Source: Thuidium tamariscinum | Taxonomy: Eukaryota > Streptophyta > Bryopsida > Hypnales > Thuidiaceae | DNA length: 64,000 nt | Assembly: GCA_947034885.2 (NCBI GenBank) | Contig: OZ019759.1 | Location: 9,178,501-9,242,500, forward strand | Direction: 5' to 3' | Part shown: one piece after another, positions 24,875 through 37,331 of the stretch | Layout of the letters: each line of letters begins with the position of its first letter | Position numbering within the stretch: position 1 is the stretch's first letter | Translations under genes and position numbers: made by a program | The notes under the pieces: generated by a model | Database searches by the model: none | What the model was told of the DNA's origin: nothing | The model's input: only the letters and a program-made list of their open reading frames with translations

Positions 24875-27553
24875 GAGTGGTTCCCATGTGTTCCCACCTA
24901 CTTTTTACTTCAAATTCAAATTTACTTACACCAAGCACTTGGGGCTTATACCTCCTTGTTTTTTGGAATGTACTTGCTCCCATGTGTTCCCATATCTCCT
25001 CACGCATTCTCTACAAGTTCCCCAAGGCTATTGGGGCCCAAATCTCCTAAATTCACATTGAGAGACCTTAAACACCATTTCTTCTAATATGTGTTGTCTC
25101 CAAACTTTAATTTTTGGAGTTTGACTCCAAATTACAAACGGATTGCACCGTTGGGTTCAAAAGGCTACAATTAGTCTAAAAAAATCCTTTATCCCTTACA
25201 CTATGCCCTAAATTTCTACGAAACCTAGCATAGGTTGGAATCAAAGTTGAGATAAATTCCCAACTTTTGGAGTTTGACTTTTTTGGACCCCATTCCTTCA
25301 CCAAGCTCTCAAGTAGATAGAGGGGGGTAGGAATAGACCTAACTTAGGCCCTGATCCAATGTCGTATGCTCCCAATACGTCGACCAACTTCCAATATCAT
25401 CCATTAATTCGCCAAATGTCAAGGGAGTTCGCTGATTTGGGGTCTTCTGCTTATCAAAATGCCGTGAAACTTAGGGGAGTGCTCTGTTGGTGTGTGACTT
25501 CTTAGTCGGATTTTTAATGGAATTTTATCACACCTTGGTATATTCTTACAAATTTCCATCCAAAGACTACTGCGGTTGACCGTCTGGGAAATTATCCAAT
25601 AAGACTTGGAAAATTCCCGAACTTTGGGGGGGACCTCCCATGGGATTGTCCCATGTGGATGTGAGATCACATCTTGACTATATGTACCAAAAAATAGGAA
25701 AATGCTAGGTACTTGCAATTCAAGATTAGTATTCTTTTGCTTATTCTCTTTGATGTTATGGGGAGTGGAAATTTCCTTCTAGATTTCCCTATTTGGGACT
25801 ACCTAACCCAATGTGACCCTTTTTAGGCTTCTTACCCTAATCCCCTACATTACTCTCGAATTGTCGTTTGTTTGACCAAAGCAAGACCCATTTGGAATAC
25901 ACACTTATCTAAACTCCTTCTATTGACCAAATAGTGTATTGGCATGTAGGATGCCGATACTAGTTTTATACTCTTTTGTAGGTTTATTACACCTAATTGT
26001 GCCTTGGATTGTGTAGGAATCCAAAAAAAGAATTCGTGAGTTCCCGATGACGAATCAGGGGCTCACAGTCCTCAAAAGTCTTTTATCCGTCGATAACCTT
26101 GCTTGCTACGCTAGACTCAATTTGGCAAACATTGGGACATGTATGAGGTTGTCAAGTCCAACCGCACATTTTGGATTGAGACTTGCGACCATTCCCCTCA
26201 TCTCTTTCAAAACTACCTCCATTTTGGCCTGATACTCTTGTCGTAGCACAGGAAAGCACAATTCTTTCTTTAAAGTGTTAGAATGCACTAAGTTAGCCTT
26301 AAAGTGACTCGTGTATTGTTCCCATAGGATTTGGTCGGAAGCTTACAAAAGACCGGAATATGTTAATGGTTACCACAACAAAACCCAAGCAAAGACTGAT
26401 CCGGTCCCGGTTTGAGCGTTCTCTAGAAATTACTTTTGACCTGAACTGCGATCATTCCTCTGACTGCAGAGAGTTTCCTCTCTACTTATACCATCATGTT
26501 TAGAGTTTTATTACTACTCTTTCGGAATATGGGACCGTAGACCGGAAACTGAGATTTTGGTCTTGTCCCTAAATAAGTAACCAAGTGTAGGTTTAACCTC
26601 TGTAACAAGAGGGATCTGCTATTTTGGGCGTTTAGGAAGGAAGCCTACTCGTACCCTTCAAGTTTTAAAGTGTCAGAAGTTCCACTATAAAGAGAAATGA
26701 ACTAATCCTACCAGACCGGAATACTTCACAACTAGATTGGAACTGATCCGGTCCAGCAGGTCACACAAGCACTCCTATCTATTCCTAACAAATACTACAA
26801 CGACAGATTACCAAGTTAGTCTAAGTCCTGGCAGAACAAGGGCAGTAGCTTGCGTAAGAGAGCTGGATTCCTTACTAGTCCTTCTTTCATCTAAAGAAAC
26901 CGTATCATTTTTCACTTGGCATTTGGCCGGACGCTCCCAATCTCAAACCCAGACTTTATGAGTGGCTATCTCTAATGATTACTCCCTAGACCTGTTCTAG
27001 AATACATTGTGAGATCCCACACAAATTTCCTATCAAAATCGAATTCACTTCAATTCCAGAGACCGGATAAACTCAATATCCGGGCACACATTTTATCCAT
27101 ACAAGGTTGCAATCCTAATCGTCGCGACAAGACTTTGACAAGGTCCAACGTACAGAGCCCACTTTAGAGTGAATTAGAAAGGTTCTGACTTGTATTTGCA
27201 ACACAAAAACTTGTGAACGTAAGATAACATAATGCACACCCAGATTCAATTACAACCTGGGTTTAAATACTAAACTACAAGCATAACCTAAAAGTGCAGG
27301 TGGAATCAACACCAACCCTAGAGAATGCCACATGACATTCCCTCACAACTTGGGCGGGTTGACTTCCACAAAATCCAAAAATACCAACAAAATAGGATTT
27401 GAGATCCTATAAATCTAGATCCGGTCTAAGTTCAAAACTTCTACTCTAATTATATCCTGCTTTGGCTAAAGACTAGACGCCTTTCCTATCTACCTAGAAT
27501 TAATGCCCCTATATCCTTAGCTGCTTGGTAGGTGAGGCGCCCTTTCGGGCTGG
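24875..27553. other. Spacer and 3' region of repeat copy B
   Basis: No convincing gene. From about 26270 on, the sequence is the 3' side of repeat copy B, sharing GACTCGTGTATTGTTCCC with the copy near 19990. It is rich in CCGGA and GATCCGG words, a composition shared with the 60.6-64 kb repeat. Confidence 0.35.
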
Positions 27554-29601
27554 CTACTTCTTTCCGGGCGGAGACCGGAACATCTTGACCGGCTTAGGCT
27601 TCGGCTTAGCCTTACCTCGCACCTTGGCCCGACTCTGCTTTGTTTCTGCCAGTGCCTGGTCTGTGTCAAAGTATAGATCCGACTCATCACCAGAGTTGGT
27701 CTCCTCCTCCGAGTCGTCATCTCCCTCATTTGGCTCATTGTCCTCTTCTTCTATTCGAGCCTTCTGCTTCACCGATTGAGACTCCGGATTCTTCGTCTTG
27801 GTCAATCTGGTGATGGGCGGATGGTAGACTGCCTTGCTCTGTGGGGTCAGCTCTTCCGCTCTCTCGACGATCCGGACTGGGCCCTTGCTTGGAGATCTGG
27901 ATCCAGATCTGGTCTTTAGTATCAGGCGGACCTGAACCGCCGTCTTCACCACCTCCCCGGACTTTTGTTGTACAACCACGGTTGGTGACGACTTGCTCGG
28001 AGACATGCCGCACAAGTCTATGAACTTGGTCTTCCTCCGTGGTGGGGAAGCTCCCTTGGCGACCTCCTGTAGCACGCTCGGTTTGGGCTCCGGTCCCTTA
28101 GACTTCTCGAGCTCTGATGCCTTTGGGTCTTCAGTTCCAGTCAGTTGAACCAGCTCCTTCGTCACTTCTTCGGCCCTCCTTTCTTCCTCCTTCAATGGCT
28201 CGGTCACCCTGGGTTCTTCCGTGATTGTGGTTGTTGGAGGCTGCGACTCCGACTACTCCATCTTTGGCTCTTCCGGTCTCGAGACCGGAATAGAACTTGC
28301 CTGGACATCGGTGATGACGGTGCGCCACTTCTCCAGAGTCACCTCCATCTTCTTGTTGTAGCCCACCAACGTTGTGAGCAGTTGGTGGCCTACCATCTTG
28401 CCTGCCTCCAACACCTTCTTGTCGAAGAATATGGCCTTGTTGACAACCTCGCCTGGATGAGTGATAAACTCCCGGATTTCTCCGAGAGTGTTCCTGGCCT
28501 GGGTGGAGAGCCGCTTCTCCTCGTCCAGTTCTTCCTGCTTCTCGTACAACTCCTTCTTCAGGGCCGAGACCTGATTGGTCATTCAAACCACCTCTCCCTT
28601 GTCTCAACTGTCATGCACTTCCCGAATCAACTCACCCAAATTCTCCATGACTTTGGAGGGCGGCACATTGCCTAGGGCTCTGCATAGCCCCTGCAACACC
28701 CTCCTCTCGTCCATGTATTGCCTCCTGAAATCATCTAGGTTCTGGATGATTCTAACTAAGGGATCCTGGTCCCAGACCGGATCTGCCCCTTGGGTTCCTA
28801 CTGTTACTGTGGGATCCTCCAGCGGTAGGTTATCTCCTCCCACATCTGGTTCCTCCCTTCTCTCTTGGAGTTCCCCTTGTTGCTCTTCATGGCCCTCTTT
28901 TTCCGAGAACTCTTCTTCCTGGTCCCCATCGACGTTCGGGTTCTCTATATCGTACTCAATCATGGCTGCACCCACATCGTAGGCGACCCTCTCATGTTCC
29001 CTCAAGAAGTCTAGCGAATGGTACAAATGAAACAAGAATGGTGAGATGGGGGAGGGTTTTGATCTCCCAATCCCATTCACCATTTTGATCATCTGGTCCC
29101 GCATTACTAACCCCCAATCTATCTTTCGGTCTCCTGATAATGCACCAAAAACGGTGTTTGCTATGGTGACCGTGATTCTATTTGGCCTATCCAGGTTGAG
29201 GAGTACTAGAGCAATCTCCAGTGCTTAGGCGAGATACACTCTGTGACCGTGAATCCATCCTTTGGAGTTATGGGTCTCCAAAACTTACCCAAGTGAAATT
29301 TGTCCATCCGGGAGGCCGATCCATCTCCGCCTTGCTCGAACGCATACACTTTGCACCACATCGCCACTATCCAGTCTCCGGGTAGTGCTCGAATCGTCCC
29401 CTTCCACTCGCTGGTCTAGTTGTCTAACAATTCGACCACCATCTTCTCGTCCTTCAGATTCCACGGACGACCTAGAAATCCTTCACAACCCATTTGCTTG
29501 AGGTCTCCCTTCAGCTCTAGCTTCTCTTGCTCCTCTGTGGGCACGACCGGATTGACATTCCGGAAGGCTAGACTGCAATCATCCTGCCCTTTGCCTGCCA
29601 T
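27554..29601 (-). pseudogene. Repeat-borne ORF family, copy B (degenerate)
   Basis: The start is ATG at 29601 (MAGKGQDDC). Blocks in family order are GCEGFLGRPWNLKDEKM, VYAFEQGGDGSASRMDKF, PKDGFTV, then after a 1-nt frameshift near 29200 ANTVFGALSGDRKIDW, the signature SPFLFHLYHSL (about 29030), an acidic linker, a coiled-coil-like region (28253-28582), and a basic Ser/Pro/Lys tail ending 27554. Stops include TAG at 29416-29418 and TAG at about 29192. The GC content is clearly higher than in the flanks. The long plus-strand frame at 28145-28675 is a shadow of this coding strand. Function unknown. Confidence 0.6.
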
Positions 29602-30062
29602 TGCTCGCCTTTTGCTTACGCTAACTAGGTGGGGTCCAATTTGATTGACCTAACCTTGCTCAATAATCTCTCCACAACTTCTGCAAATGGTCACTCAAGT
29701 CTGCACCAAACCAAATTGACAGACCGTCTCTCTCTTCTTCTCTCGGTATCCCAGATATGCTCTCTCTCTGTGCCAGAATACACTTCTCGATTGGCGTGTG
29801 AGAAAGTGGCAGGACCTGGCCTGATTCTTTGGTCTTATACTTTCCCCCCAACATTTATTGCTGACCGTTAGGTTCAAACATTCCTGGTCACGTGGGAGAG
29901 TTCCCGACAATCTCTAGCCTCGGTAGCCACTCATTGCCTATCCGGTCTCGGTTGCTAGGGTTGCTCGGGTCCGAATTCTTACTCTGTCCCTTAATGCAGT
30001 TATCTACTTCCGGTCTACGGTTTTCCGGTTTTCGGTCTTAGACCTACTTTTACGTTAGACTA
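29602..30062. other. Junction between repeat copies B and C
   Basis: This holds the 5' leader of copy B and the 3' tail of copy C, both transcribed leftward. CGG-rich words are frequent at 29930-30050. No gene. Confidence 0.3.
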
Positions 30063-31410
30063 CTAAAACAAAAAAAAAATGGGAATTGAATAGATCCCTT
30101 TCCCTCGTATTTTGTTTAAAAACCCACTCATGCGATTTCTAGGTTGCCACAACTCTACCAAAATAGTGAGGAATTTCGTTCCCATTACAATCCCCTCTTG
30201 AATTAGTCGGGATGAAAAGAGCCATGATCTCACCATTGCCTCAACCGATTTCTCTATGAGTTCCTTCATATTCTGAATCATCATGGTGGCATGGGCTACA
30301 TTATCCTTTGCGATCATCAGCTCACTCTCCGTCTAGTGAATGTACCATTGGAGCTCATTCCATTCTACCTCTACCTTTTGGTGTTCTTGCTTTCCTTTCT
30401 AGAATCTATCTCTCCGGATCCGGAAGTCTTTGTTCATTCAGATTTGCTCTTCCTTCTGTCGGAATACTTCCAGATTTGGCAGCTTGTCCAAGGTTGCCAA
30501 TAAGTCATTCGGCCGGACCCCTCCTAGCTTGTCATAGGCTGCAACAATCAGATGTTGGTATGCCTATTTTTCCTCAAAGGCAAGTAAAAGGTGCTGAGTT
30601 GCAAGATCAAAGTGATCCGGCCCCTCCTCTTCTTGCTCTTCTGACGGGCCTCCAATTGGTATTCCCCTTGCATATAGAGTTGTAATCTTTTGTTGCTCCA
30701 CCTTGCGTTCCAAAACGACCTCTCCTGACTCACTATCATTTTTTTCCATCAGTTCCGGTTTTAGTTTATTTCAGTTCAACCTCAAAAGTGAGGTCATACT
30801 TTAGAATTTGGAATCCGGTGTCGTATACCACCAACTCTTGGTTGTTTAGGATCTCCTGTTGGTGGTACAAGTGGAACAGGTACGTGCTGAGGGGACTGTA
30901 TTTGGCCTTCGAGATATGGCTTGCTAGTTTAAGAACTAGCTAGATGATTACGATCTCCTAGTTCATGGCTCTGCTCTCAAAACATCTGAAAATGGTGTTT
31001 ACCATCATACTGGTGACTTGGGTAGGCTTTTCCGAATAGAAGATGGGAATCAAGAATTCCAACATCCTCTTATGCCGGTCACTCTCGCAATCCGAGATTG
31101 TGTATCCCTCCTTTGGGGGTAACGGATTCTGGAACTTCCCTTGGGAGAAATCTTCTTTTGGGGAGGCGAACCCTAATCCGATTATCTGAAATCTATAAAC
31201 CGCCGCCTAATGATCCGGGGTCCAAGTTATTAGCCTACCTCTCATTGTCAACTCATACTGATTTAGAGCTCCCGTGAGGAGTTTCTGAATCATCTTGTCA
31301 CTCTTCAATGTCTAAGGGCAACAGATCAATCCCTCACACCTTAACACGGCTAAATCCTCCTCCAACTCCTTCTGATGTTGCGGAACGGAAGGGATGATCG
31401 GAACAATCAT
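30063..31410 (-). pseudogene. Repeat-borne ORF family, copy C (degenerate)
   Basis: The start ATG at 31408-31410 opens a frame beginning MIVPIIPSVPQHQKELEED. Family blocks are CCP-stop-TLKSDKM (others have PW), AVYRF, PKGGYTISDCESDRHKRM, VNTIFRCFESRAMN-stop-E, and STYLFHLYHQQ (about 30870). It then degrades into short frames down to 30063. TAG stops at 31312-31314, 31207-31209 and 30958-30960 all stand where sister copies have Trp. It lies head-to-tail with copy B, so the two form a tandem or nested pair. Confidence 0.55.
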
Positions 31411-32603
31411 CCGAGCAATAACCGTCGCCTTTCACAGATTTCCGAAACACTCTATTTGCACAGATTCTACTTCTGTCGGTGCAGTTAGCACCAACCAAAT
31501 ACTAAACTTCAACTTAATCGCTAACTCGCCACTCTTTCATTCAACTATTTGTGTGCTTGAAAACCTAAACAGTGAATCAAAAACAGCTCAAACAAAAGTG
31601 AGGAATGGAGAGGTGCGAGGGGGTATAAGTACTGGCTGGTACGAGAAGTTCCTGGTCAAGAACGAAAAATCTGACCGTTCCCGGACCATTATGCTAGGTT
31701 TTGTAGGTCGGCGCCCTAGACCCGTAGATGCCTCCCATCCGGAACCTATCCTGATTGCTTTCAAATTCTTTCCGGATCCATTCCGAATCACCATTACGGA
31801 ACTTCCGTTACCGTAAACTCCTTAGACAATAAAAGACTCTAAATATTGCCTATTTCTATGTTTTAACTCTAAAAATTTGAAAATTCAGACTACTCTAGCA
31901 AAATACATTCTAATTCTATGTTTTGGATATTTCCGGACTGTGACACTAGTATAATGAACAATTATAGATGGGAGGTTTGTTGGCACCACCCAATCACTAG
32001 CTCTCCACTCCTTCCTATCAATAGGACAAATTGGTATAAGAGTCTCTCACTACAAAACCAACAATAGAATAGAAGCCGCAATAAACATCCATTGCATAAT
32101 GTGTGGCTGACTTAGGAAATTTTATAAGGGTTAGATTATTTAGGGGAGTAGGGGACTATACCTATCCAAACGCCAAAATCTCGACGTCGTCTTCAAAATT
32201 CCTCCCCAAATCTACTTGTTCTTTGTCATCATTGGGTGGATTCTAGGACACGATCATGAATGTTTGAACATGCGATGACCTTAGAGGTGGAATTGGTTCA
32301 ATTCGTGGACCTAATCATCCCCTTGAGTTTTAGGTATCGCATCTAGGTACACTTCTTTGTCATTTGAGTCTTGAGATTATCCTCAACTTGAGGGTAATTA
32401 ACATGAGTATCAAGCCGTGTAGGTGAAGAACCACGACAATCAACCTTTGCTGTGAGATTATGGTGATTATCATAGAGGGGAAGAGAGAAATCCTTTGTAT
32501 TAGCCATTACCGGAGAAAGAGTATTATGAATTAGAGAAGTAGAGTCTAGAACAAAATTATATTTGACTCAAAGATAACTCTAGGTACTAGGATCTAGTGG
32601 CTA
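31411..32603. other. Spacer, no gene seen
   Basis: This is the 5' leader of repeat copy C and then AT-rich sequence. The plus-strand frame at 31394-31816 has no protein-like features and antisense frames compete with it. Nothing else is supported. Confidence 0.35.
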
Positions 32604-33936
32604 CTAAGTAGAGGCTTCAAAAACATATCCTAAATGAAGGACATGAAGATGAATCTGTTGTAATGTCGAGGGACCTTGATGTAGTGAAAGATTTTCCTTC
32701 AGAATTTGATTCTCCTCATATGGAGCCTCCTTCCATAGCCTCTCTTGCTCTCTTCTCTCGGCTTCTTCTTCCTTTTTCTTAGCCTTTCTCTCATCGAAGT
32801 CCTTGTTCTTTTTTTTCACTACCACAACTTCTAAAGCAATAGCGCTTCAAGAACACATTGTCTCTTTGTTTGCTAGAAGATTTGATTGTACAATAGGCTT
32901 CAATTTCTCATTGGCACCTAAAATAATATATTTATTAAAATGAGAGTATTCCACTGAATTGAAAGGTTTAGAAATATACTTTCTATCAACAAATATACAA
33001 AAAAGCAAGATAGTGAATCAGAACTCCAATCAACAATGCATCATATCATCAAGGATAATGCAATGAACAAAGCTATCACCATGAACAAAAACTCCTATAT
33101 TTATAGTGAGCCCAGTATTTCCAACATTCTTTCAAATGTGACATTCCAATTAATAGAAATCGTCAAGAATGTGTATGTGTTTGTAATGAGTGTGATTCAT
33201 TCTTGTAATGTATACTATATAAAGCTTGAACAATGCATTTATATACTTGACTACTATTCAGCTGTACAATATACACAACTGCTATATGTTTGATTGACTC
33301 TTAATAGTTGCCATCGCCTTCAAAATCTCCGGCCCACGACTATAACCATTATCAAATTTTTTTTATTGTTGAAGGTCTTCTAGCTTCTGCAATTGTATAA
33401 ACTTAAGATCCCATTCATCTTGCATTGCTTGAGTGACTCGGCTTTGAGAAACTCCATTGTGTGATTTTGACCTCCTTACACTTAGAGATGTCGCTCGCAT
33501 ACGAGGATGCACGACACCATGGGAACGCACACAAATCTTATTCTCTCTTGATTCATTAGGCAATGGAGAAGTTGGGTGTACTACACATTCTTGGAGTTGG
33601 AATTGCTCATATAGCTTCCTCTGCGTCAGCTTCTTCTCTGTCAATTTTTCAAAAGTGCTAGCTGTCATGTGCGATGCAAAAAGATCACTCCATCAAAGAG
33701 GCAAAGGAGAGCACAACTTCAACTGCAAAGGCGTCCAACTTGGTGGACTATCCACCACACCATCGTCCATAGGCACCACTGAAAAGTCCATTATCGAATT
33801 GGATGTGGTTGCGGAGCATAGGAAGTCTCCAGTACTCAAGATTGCATTTTGCTCGTATTCAAGAAAAGAATCGATCGAAGCGGAGCATGGCAAAGTGCCT
33901 TTTCGGACAACAAGAGCACTTCTAGGAAGGGTCTAA
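32604..33936 (-). pseudogene. Two exon-like blocks downstream of the ParB/methyltransferase-like gene
   Basis: Minus-strand blocks at about 33933-33363 and 32917-32604 look coding. The first runs through one TGA (between CSPLPL and WSDLF) and ends KLEDLQQ. The second starts after a TAG acceptor (ANEKLKPIVQSNLL) and contains a lysine/glutamate-rich coiled-coil segment (ERKAKKKEEEAERREQERL). It has one TGA. They lie in the same orientation as the large gene upstream and could be its 3' exons or a separate accessory gene. No domain recognised. Confidence 0.35.
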
Positions 33937-34355
33937 AAATAAACAAGATTACAAATCAAACATCGAGATTGATATGATTTCAGAAAACATTTAAACTACT
34001 AAACAAACAAACAAACAAAGGTTGAGTCGACCTGAAGTGGAGTAAAAAAAAATCAAAGTAAAATCGTTTCCTCAAATATTCCTTTTGAAGTAATTTCGTA
34101 CATATTGAGTGAAGGCAAATCAAACATTCTACCTAATAAGAAAACAAAGATCAAAGACCAAAGAGAGAACAAAAATAGAGAAAGGTCGAGCTGAGTTAAA
34201 GAGGAATGAAAACAAATCAAAGTAAGAATGTTTTCTCAGATATTTATTCAAAAGTAAATCCATACATATTGAGTCAAAGGAAGTCTAAAAGCCTATATAC
34301 AATTTAGGTCACCTCAACCTAAAATTACAGCAAGCGAAGCATGTAAAGCTGGTCC

Positions 34356-35145
34356 CTATCTCAAGGTACTCGAGTGTCTGACGATGTCCATTAGCCTATT
34401 GTACTCCTTACGGTTCCTCTCATCGCAGAGCATTATGCGCCCCATTTTTCCGAACCTATTTTCCCTAAAGGATTTTAAACCATTGTTGCAAGCAAGATGG
34501 AGGCGTTGGAACCAATGCAAAAGAATGTCAAGAAGGAACGTGTCCTTTGGACCGTTGCCCTTGTTGATCCACGTGTCTAGGAGAACAACATTCTCTGCCT
34601 TGTTCAAAATGTGTTTGACCGGACTATCGTTGACCGTGACCGTATTAGTGGGCTTGAACTTTCCTCGATTGTTAGTAAAAAGTTGACTAAAGTCTTTCAA
34701 AACAGTTCCTTGGATGTGCCTGGTTCCTTGAATGTTGTGACATACCTAAAGCTATCCGTGCACTTGAGTGTGGTGCAGGAGTTTTTCCCGTATACAAAAT
34801 CAGGATATTTTAGGCCGTTGAAGAGGAATAAGAAAATTTCCTCAGTAGTGGACTTTTTCATGGAGCTCCACACTAAGACGTATGCAAATAGAGTTAATTG
34901 TCGCAAAAACTTTGCACAGTTTGGACGGACATAAACTAATTTTGGTCCAACAAGAACAGGGGAGGTTGCCGAATGTGGCTGCCTAGAGTCTTGAAGACAC
35001 TTTGCAAAACCCTTGGACTTTGCATCCTCTGTGACATAGAGGATCCCATTCAAGTCCAGGACGACGTGCAGCCACCTATTTGCCAACTTGGAACTCAATG
35101 GGACCGAAACAACCTCCAACGATTCCCCACGAAGACATGCAGGGT
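34356..35145 (-). pseudogene. FCP1/SCP-like HAD phosphatase region
   Basis: The exon starts after a CAG acceptor at 35145. The block HVVLDLNGILYV (Asp at about 35056) matches the nucleophile motif of FCP1/NLI-interacting HAD phosphatases in its plant D-x-N-G form. YVRPNCAKFLRQL and AYVLVWSSM (motif II Ser) follow. After a 1-nt frameshift near 34700 come KDFSQLF, then TVNDSPVKHILN where the family has DDSP, then VVLLDTW and LLDILLHWFQRL. Order and spacing fit the family well. These enzymes dephosphorylate phosphoserine proteins such as the RNA polymerase II tail. Here the first Asp of the second acidic pair is Asn, so activity is doubtful. It may be the C-terminal part of the gene upstream or a separate gene in tandem. 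Confidence 0.65.
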
Positions 35146-35320
35146 CTGATCCCTACTATCAAACAAAGAGAGACGATGCTAGTCACTAATCCACCAATTG
35201 TAATAGAATTTTCTAAATAAAAAAAACTAGTAAGTTAAGAAACAAACGATGCAAATTTAAAAAAAGACAAAGTATGCCATCCTTCATGTCTGTTCAAAAT
35301 CATGTATTCATTTCACTAAC

Positions 35321-35565
35321 CTCAACAGCAGAATCTGTTATTATATTCCCATCATCCAAGGAGACAAGAATAAAAACCTCCAATTCCATTCCTACAGCGT
35401 CAGGAACATATATGTTAACACGAGTAATCTCATCTGGAAGAGTAAGATTATCCTCGCTCACGCATGGATCGGATTCCAACACAACAGGCGCAATATCATT
35501 TGGAGAGGTTGCCTTTGCAATTTTAGACTCAATGCTATAAGGATCACTCATGACATTCATAGCGC
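35321..35565 (-). pseudogene. Exon between linker and HAD region
   Basis: The exon is bounded by a CAG acceptor (exon start 35565) and a GTTAGT donor (exon end 35321). It encodes an acidic segment with SDPYSIESKIAKATSPND and ends DDGNIITDSAVE. An ATG near its start (MNVMSDPY) could be the initiation codon of a separate HAD phosphatase gene. No domain. Confidence 0.4.
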
Positions 35566-35818
35566 CTGCCATAGAAAAGAAATCAAAATAGAATGTGAGA
35601 ATGCCGTATAGTAGTTTTTCATTAAATGAGTGATATAATACACAATTGATTTTCAAAAATCAAAATGATGATTTCCATGGTTTTTTCCACTTTGGAAATT
35701 AGCTTAACCAAGAAAGTGAAGCTCCTAACATCCTGTAATATTAAATACAATCTATGATACACATTAGGTCGAGCTGACCTAAAATGCCAAGAACCACATG
35801 ACATTCAACTAGAAGCAC

Positions 35819-37163
35819 CTGCAAATGCAGCCGAGTTCTCAGGCACAGTTGACGTATCATCAATCGTAGCAGGGACTACATTGACCATGACGCATTCCAC
35901 GAGTGTCGCAACCACGACGTCCTCATCCACGTCCATTTGAACGACATCGGCTTCGTTGGTCACTGAATTAGGAGGTGACGTGGGAGCAACGAGCACTAGT
36001 AGAAACCCTTGTTTAATGTGACAAGGCCTAATTTTTCTTGACGGATTTTGCTAAGCATCAAAAGTAACAACCCATGTTTTTATGTCAGCATTGATGTTGT
36101 GTTGAACGTTTTTATTGACATAAAAACATGGGTTGTTACTTTTGATGCTCAGCAAAATCTGTCAAGAAAAATTAGGCCTTGTCACATTAAACGGGGGGTT
36201 CTACTAGTGGAGTTCACTATTTGTGGGAGGCAAAGGAGGCTCTTGGATTTTTTCCTTCTCTGCCTCATCAGGAGTAGGAGCATTGCCTTGTACGGGCCCA
36301 ACAGTCGAGACGGTGGCAGCAAAAGCTGTACTTTACGGGACTAATGGTGTAATGTCCACAGGTGCTGGCATGAGAACCTGAGGAGCCACAAACAAAGTCC
36401 CTTGCTCGGGAAGCCCTAATCCAAAGTTCAGGAACGACCTGAAAGATCCAAAACCTCCACTCTGGTTCAATAAGGGAATTCCACCATGTCCTAGAAGATA
36501 CGAGCTGGTAGGATTGATGCCTTGCAAGTGGTTCACAATGACAACCAATGTTGCTTGATTTTCAGCAAATTTAGAGTAAATCAATTGCTTGATTTTATCA
36601 AGCTTCTCCGCTTGATTGGCATGCAGAGCAAGATTTTGACTGATGTCTTTCTTTCGAGTCGCCCTCATCTTCGCTAATTGCGTCCGCATGTCCTCTTCAC
36701 TATCCTCATCGTCTTCGTCTCTTCTCCTCTTCCCTTTAGTTCTTTCCCACGCATGTGTGCTCACCGGCTGCACATCCATTAGCTGCCCTAAGGATGCTGA
36801 GGAACCCCGCACACTTTGAGAGAGATTAACTAATGTGCAATTCTCTTCATTTAGAGGCATGGGGTTTGTATATTCGATCTTATCCTCGGTATTGCCACCA
36901 TCATCCAACAATTCTTCAACCTCAACTTCCGTCCTCCTAGACCTCGTTGAGGGTGTTCTCTACACGTTTGACAAAACTCTCCTACGACGTGAAGATGAAG
37001 GGGTGGAGCCATCTACAAGTTTGCGTGGGTGAATTTCTTCATCCACAAAATACCTTCTTTGAAGAAAGTCCTCCTTGTCAAGTGACTTAACCAACTCCAC
37101 GACTTCGGTCCATTGTTCAGACTTGTTAGAAGCCCCGACCGTAAACACCCTGAATCCCAGCAT
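35819..37163 (-). pseudogene. Methyltransferase C-terminal part plus charged linker exon, split by a MITE
   Basis: The exon starts at 37163 directly after a TTTTACAG acceptor. It continues the methyltransferase-like fold (MLGFRVFTVGASNKSEQW), then has a basic patch (SSSRRRRVLSN), a nuclear-localisation-like KGKRRRDEDD, and a Gly/Pro-rich low-complexity tail. It is interrupted by a TAG near 36957, a TAA near 36333 and the 216-bp MITE at 35994-36209. Frames on either side of the MITE agree once a single GAG target copy is counted. The donor is GTGCTT at 35818-35817. Confidence 0.5.
35994..36209. mobile_element. 216-bp foldback MITE, CACTA-type ends
   Basis: It begins CACTAGTAGAAACCC and ends with the complement GGGTTCTACTAGTG. 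Both flanks carry GAG (35991-35993 and 36210-36212), a 3-bp target duplication. The arms (about 90 bp each) are nearly perfect inverted copies around a centre near 36105. It sits inside a protein-like exon. Its terminal 11 bases match those of CACTA element 2 at 49998 and of the non-autonomous element at 40528, the likely source family of its transposase. Confidence 0.9.
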
Positions 37164-37331
37164 CTGTAAAACCATATACAGATTTAATTAAAAGTAAAGA
37201 TATGTATAGCACTCCCCCGTATATAAGATAAGGAAGGAAAATATTTAGGTCAAGTTGACCTAAATAGGGAGAATGAAGAATACAAGAAGAAGGTATGCTA
37301 TTCAGGTCAAGTTGACCTGAATGGTATTCAC

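Noticed and set aside
28145-28675. 176-codon plus-strand frame.
   Set aside because: It is antisense to the recognisable coiled-coil part of repeat copy B.
33457-33936. 159-codon plus-strand frame.
   Set aside because: It overlaps the minus-strand exon-like block, which fits better with the orientation and splice context of the neighbouring gene.
37243-37322. AGGTCA-AGT-TGACCT matches the estrogen-response-element consensus (IR3).
   Set aside because: Nuclear hormone receptors are absent from plants. The match is coincidental with a palindrome that is specific to this gene.
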